A stretch of 64,000 bases of DNA, taken from Torreya grandis. Its lineage: Eukaryota; Streptophyta; Pinopsida; Cupressales; Taxaceae. The DNA lies in the NCBI GenBank assembly GCA_037957365.1, contig JARHVA010008346.1, forward strand, positions 315,001 through 379,000, written 5' to 3'. The position numbers and the translations under genes are program-made. Positions 60,666 through 64,000 of this stretch are shown here, piece after piece; the first letter of the stretch is position 1; every line of letters begins with the position of its first letter. The notes under the pieces are model-generated. The model was not told the origin of the DNA, made no database searches, and was given only the letters and a program-made list of their open reading frames with translations.

Positions 60666-62400
60666 ATAAATAGCTGCACCAATACCTGTACAACAACATC
60701 TTCTAGCTCCTCCATCTTAAACTCAATCATGAAGACCAACAAAAGTTGAATGAAGATTCAACTTCTCCTTTGTAACTGGCTTGGTTAGCATATCAGCAGG
60801 ATTCTTATCTGTATGGATCTTCTCCAGCTTCAACTCACCATCCTCCAATACCTATTTTATGAAGTGGTACCTAAGCTATATGTGCTTGGTTCTTGAGTGA
60901 AAGGCTGAATTCTTAGCCAAATAAATTGCACTCTGACTGTCACTATACAATCTGCAACTCTCTTGCTCCTTTCTTAACTCTTCCATGAACTATGTCATCC
61001 ATATCATCTCTTTGCTAGCCTCTGTGACTGCAATATACTTTGCTTTTGTAGTTGACAAGGCAAAAACCTTCTACAACTTAGAAATCTAGCTAACCGCCAT
61101 TCCACCAATAGTGAAAACATATCCTGTGGTGTTCCTTTTGCCATCCAAATCACCTGCCATATCTGAATCTACATAACCATGTAGAGAAGTATCTGAACCT
61201 CCATAGCACAAATGCCTACTACTGGTTCCTCTCAGATATCTAAGGATCCATTGAACTACTTTCCAATGTTCCTTCCCTGGATTGGCCATATACTTACTTA
61301 CAACTCCCACTGCTTGGGCAATATCCGGTCTAGTACAAACCATTACATACATTAAACTCCCTACTACGGAAGAATATGGAAATCTACTCATGTACTCTAC
61401 CTCATCATGTGAATTAGGACATTGTTCTTTACTCAACTTAAAATGTCCAGCCAAAGGTGTGCTTACCGGTTTTGCATCCTGCATATTGAACCGTTTCAAC
61501 ACCTTGTTCACATAATCCTCTTGAGACAAAATCAACCTATGATTTTTCTTTTCTCTCCTAATGCTCATGCCAAGGATTTTCTTTGCTGCTCCCAAGTCCT
61601 TCATGGCAAATGTTTGATCTAATTTCACCTTAAGCTCAGAGATCCTACATATGTGATCCTGCAACCAGCATATCATCTACATACAACAATAGAATAATAT
61701 ATCTACCATTATCTAATCTCTTAAAATACACACAATGGTCAGATTGACACCTAATGTAGCCATGCTCAGTCATGAACCTGTCAAATCTTAGATACCATTG
61801 TCTAGGAGCTTGCTTGAGGCCATACAAGCTTTTCTTTAATCTGCACACTAACTTCTCCTTACCTTTGACCTCAAATCCTTCCGACTGTTCCATATATAGT
61901 TCCTCATCCAAATCTCCATGAAGAAATGATGTCTTAACATCAAGCTACTCAAGATGCAAATCCTCAATAGCAACTAAAGACAATACAGTCCGTATAGAAG
62001 TCATTTTAATAATAGGAGAAAAAATCTCACCAAAGTCAATACCTGGTTTTTATGCAAATCCTTTCACTACCAATCTAGCCTTATATCTCATCTGTCCATT
62101 CTCACCTTCTTTCAATCTATAGGTCCATCTATTCTTCAGTGTCTTCTTACCTACTGGCAACTCGACCAAATCCCATGTTTGGTTCTCTTTCAAGGACTCC
62201 AATTCCTCAACCATGCCATGCTCCCACTGATCCTTGGATTCCACCTTTATTACTTCTTGAAAACTCTTTGGTTCTCCACCATCAGTAAGCAATAAATAGA
62301 ATAATGAAGGGGAATATAAAATTAGAGGTTTACTTACCCTTTTTGACCTCTTGATGGGTGTCTGAGACTCATTCATAACATGCTGTCCACCCAAATTCTC
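60666..62400 (-). pseudogene. Copia reverse transcriptase and RNase H
   Basis: RT starts in SFQEVIKVESKDQWEHGMVE and LKNRWTYRLKEGENGQMRYK (62394-62050). It continues after a TAA with the 'LDVKTSFLHGDLDEELYME' block near 61940. RLKKSLYGLKQAPRQWYLRF and LLLYVDDMLVAG follow, with both catalytic Asp of YVDD. A one-base shift near 61660 leads to FAMKDLGAAKKILGMSIRRE and GSLMYVMVCTRPDIAQAVGV. RNase H has YVDSDMAGDLDGKRNTTGYV. The later Glu block reads STTKAKYIA where TEAEY is usual, so the catalytic Glu is lost. TAG stops follow it. The gene ends near 60700 (NPADMLTKPVTKEKLNLH). Confidence 0.9.
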
Positions 62401-62637
62401 TGACAGTGACCGACCTCAGTCACTTCTAGGCCTATAGCTGGCTGACGTCAGTTCTGCCTGATCGATGTCGATTCCTTCCTACCCAACGTTAGTCTTTATA
62501 TGGCTGACATCAGTTTTTATCTTGTTGATGTTAGTTACTTCCTGGCTGACGTCAGTCTCTATGTTTTCCTGCAAGTGATTATTTCTTCTTCCTGCAAGCT
62601 CATTTTGGACCATCACCTCGTCCAATTCTCCATTGCT
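62401..62637 (-). repeat. Variable hinge between integrase and RT with TGACGTCA words
   Basis: The plus strand has repeated 'ggctgacgtcagt' (twice), 'ggctgacatcagt' and weaker 'ttgatgttagt' and 'gatcgatgtcgat' copies, roughly every 30 bases. On the minus strand, in the pol frame, they encode a repeated T-D-V-S-like peptide (ETDVSQ, KTDVSH). Pol thus contains a small coding minisatellite. Two stops interrupt it. Confidence 0.75.
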
Positions 62638-63411
62638 CTACCCAGATTGATTTAGCTTCTTCATTTGATCACTATACATCACTTTTTCATTGAAAACAAC
62701 ATCATGGCTCCTAATTATCTTGTTAGTTCCTAGATTCCAAAACCTGAAACCAAAATCTCCTGAGCCATAGCCAATAAATGTGCACCTCATAGACTTAGCA
62801 TCTAGCTTCTTTCTATTTTCCTTATCAACATGCACAAAGGCTTCACAACCAAAAACTTTGATAAATGAGATATCTACCTTTTTACCTATCCATGCCTCTT
62901 TTGGAATTCCACTATCCAGAGTTGTAGAGGGTCCTTTGTTAATCAGGTACATTGCAGTGTCAACAACTTCTACCCAAAACTCTAAGGGCAAACCAGCATG
63001 CAATCTCATACACCTTACACGCTCCATAATTGTTCTGTTCATCCTTTCAGCAACTCCATTTTACTAAGGTGTCCTTGGAACTGTCCTTTGCCTGTGGATT
63101 CCATGCATATAACAATACCAGTTGAACTTATAGCTGCAGAACTCACCACCATTGTTAGATCTCAGGCACTTCAATCTCCTACCTGTTTCATTCTCAACCA
63201 TAGATTTCCAAATCTTAAAAGTCTCAAATACATCAAATTTCTTCTTAATATAATAGACCCATACCTTTCTTGTAGCATCATCTATGAATGAGACATAGTA
63301 CTGTGATCCTCCAATAGAAGCAACCTGAGCTGGTCCCCACACATCTGTGTGAACAAGCTACAACTTATGCTTCTTCTTAGTTGACCCAGTCTTGAGAAAA
63401 CTCACTCTCTT
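62638..63411 (-). pseudogene. Copia integrase
   Basis: The core begins in MWGPAQVASIGGSQYYVSFI, then DDATRKVWVYYIKKKFDVFE, with CLRSNNGGEFCSYKFNWYC giving an Asn where the second catalytic Asp (SDNGGE) is usual. After two stops (TAG and TAA where Gln-Gln is typical) it continues with NGVAERMNRTIMERVRCMRL and the catalytic Glu. The C-terminal domain has VFGCEAFVHVDKENRKKLDA, RCTFIGYGSGDFGFRFWN and SHDVVFNEKVMY, the standard copia integrase tail. Apart from the stops and the Asp change it is complete. Confidence 0.9.
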
Positions 63412-64000
63412 CTATTTCCCAAAAACATAGTGCTCACAAAACTCTAGATCTATGCTTTTTAAATTTGAAAGCATACCTTTTGACTTAAGAATTGACATTC
63501 CCTTCTCACTCATGTGGCCGAGCCTAGAGTGCCACAATTTTGCATCCACATCTGAAGTAGATAATATAGAAGGAGAACTTTTAGTAACACAATTACATAA
63601 ATAGAGAGTACCTACTCTCTTACCTCTAGCCATTACAAGTGCACCCTTGGTCACCTTCCAAGATTCAGCTGTGAGAGTTACTGTATAACCCTCATCCCCT
63701 AACTTTTCTACAGAAATCAAATTCCTCTTCAAGTTGGGAACATGCATGACATCTCTCAACACCCATGTGTTGCCATTCTGCATTTTTAGTTGCACTTTTC
63801 CTTTACCAATAATTTTACAAGGCTCATCATCCCCTAAATACACTATTCCAAAATCTCCATGGACATAGTCACTAAAATATTCTCTATTAGGGGTTGCATG
63901 AAAAGATGCACCAGAATCTAACACCCAAGATTCTATATTATTATGCAAAGAGAATATTAAAGCATCTTGTGCAATACTTGCAACCTTTGCTTCTTCCTTT
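63412..64000 (-). pseudogene. Copia protease and GAG-pre-integrase, partial
   Basis: Frame open from 64000 to 63412. ESWVLDSGASFHATPNREYF gives the intact DSG catalytic triad of the protease. It continues to VLRDVMHVPNLKRNLISVEK. The GAG-pre-integrase zinc region has DAKLWHSRLGHMSEKGMSIL and LEFCEHYVFGK, where the usual C-x2-C shows the second Cys as Tyr. The N-terminus and Gag lie outside the window. One TAG follows FGK. Confidence 0.9.

Larger units (their letters stand above)
59959..64000 (-). mobile_element. Ty1/copia element, minus strand, cut by window edge
   Basis: The 3' LTR (59959-60650) is followed rightwards by a polypurine tract, RNase H, RT, integrase and protease, all reading leftward. 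One frame holds from 63948 to about 61660, then shifts once. Gag and the 5' LTR lie beyond 64000. Compared with the other elements it has few stops, so it is probably the youngest in the window. Confidence 0.93.

Overview
The window looks like repeat-dense, gene-poor nuclear DNA of a seed plant with a large genome; a gymnosperm is possible, but that is a low-confidence guess. It is AT-rich, every recognisable coding stretch is from an LTR retrotransposon (Ty3/gypsy or Ty1/copia), and I found no host gene, tRNA, rRNA or CRISPR. Most coding copies are broken. Many of the in-frame stops are TAG, TAA or TGA where the family expects Gln or Arg, as expected from C-to-T decay of methylated DNA. All boundaries and counts were read by eye.

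Layout, left to right: 1-2348 is unassigned AT-rich DNA with a long (TA)n tract. 2349-8040 is a decayed minus-strand Ty3/gypsy element (gag, protease, RT/RNase H, integrase). 8560-11550 holds a TCGAC/GTTGAC-rich stretch and an LTR-like repeat, D1. 12170-12931 is the integrase end of another minus-strand gypsy element. It is cut by LTR 'A' (12935-14205) of a third element, 'G', whose gag and protease remnants lie at 23560-25010.

Inside G sits a complete chromovirus-type gypsy element (15453-22234; 1089-bp LTRs; target-site duplication aagat). G's LTR 'B' (26927-27773 and 39275-39664) is split by a complete element 'F' (27774-39274; duplication gtatg). F has gag and protease but carries, where RT and integrase should be, one long unfamiliar ORF of about 1,265 codons. 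Directly after B is a partial third copy, 'C' (39665-40175), which is cut by element 'E'.

E (40176-55511) has LTRs of about 2.75 kb and a copia-type gag with a coiled coil and three degenerate zinc knuckles, but no visible RT or integrase. Its left LTR is split by a complete Ty1/copia element (42558-49226; duplication gtcag; 469- and 468-bp LTRs). Its right LTR is cut at 55512 by the LTR 'D2' (homologous to D1) of a Tat-like gypsy element. To the right of D2 lies a plus-strand plant-mobile-domain pseudogene (58010-58760), antisense to the inferred element. The window ends in a fairly young minus-strand copia element (59959-64000, cut by the window edge) with a misplaced primer-site repeat beside its 3' LTR.

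The genes do not form a pathway. The window is a nest of insertions up to four or five levels deep. Its most interesting member is F: LTRs, gag-protease, and a long unknown protein that stays in one frame for more than 3 kb.
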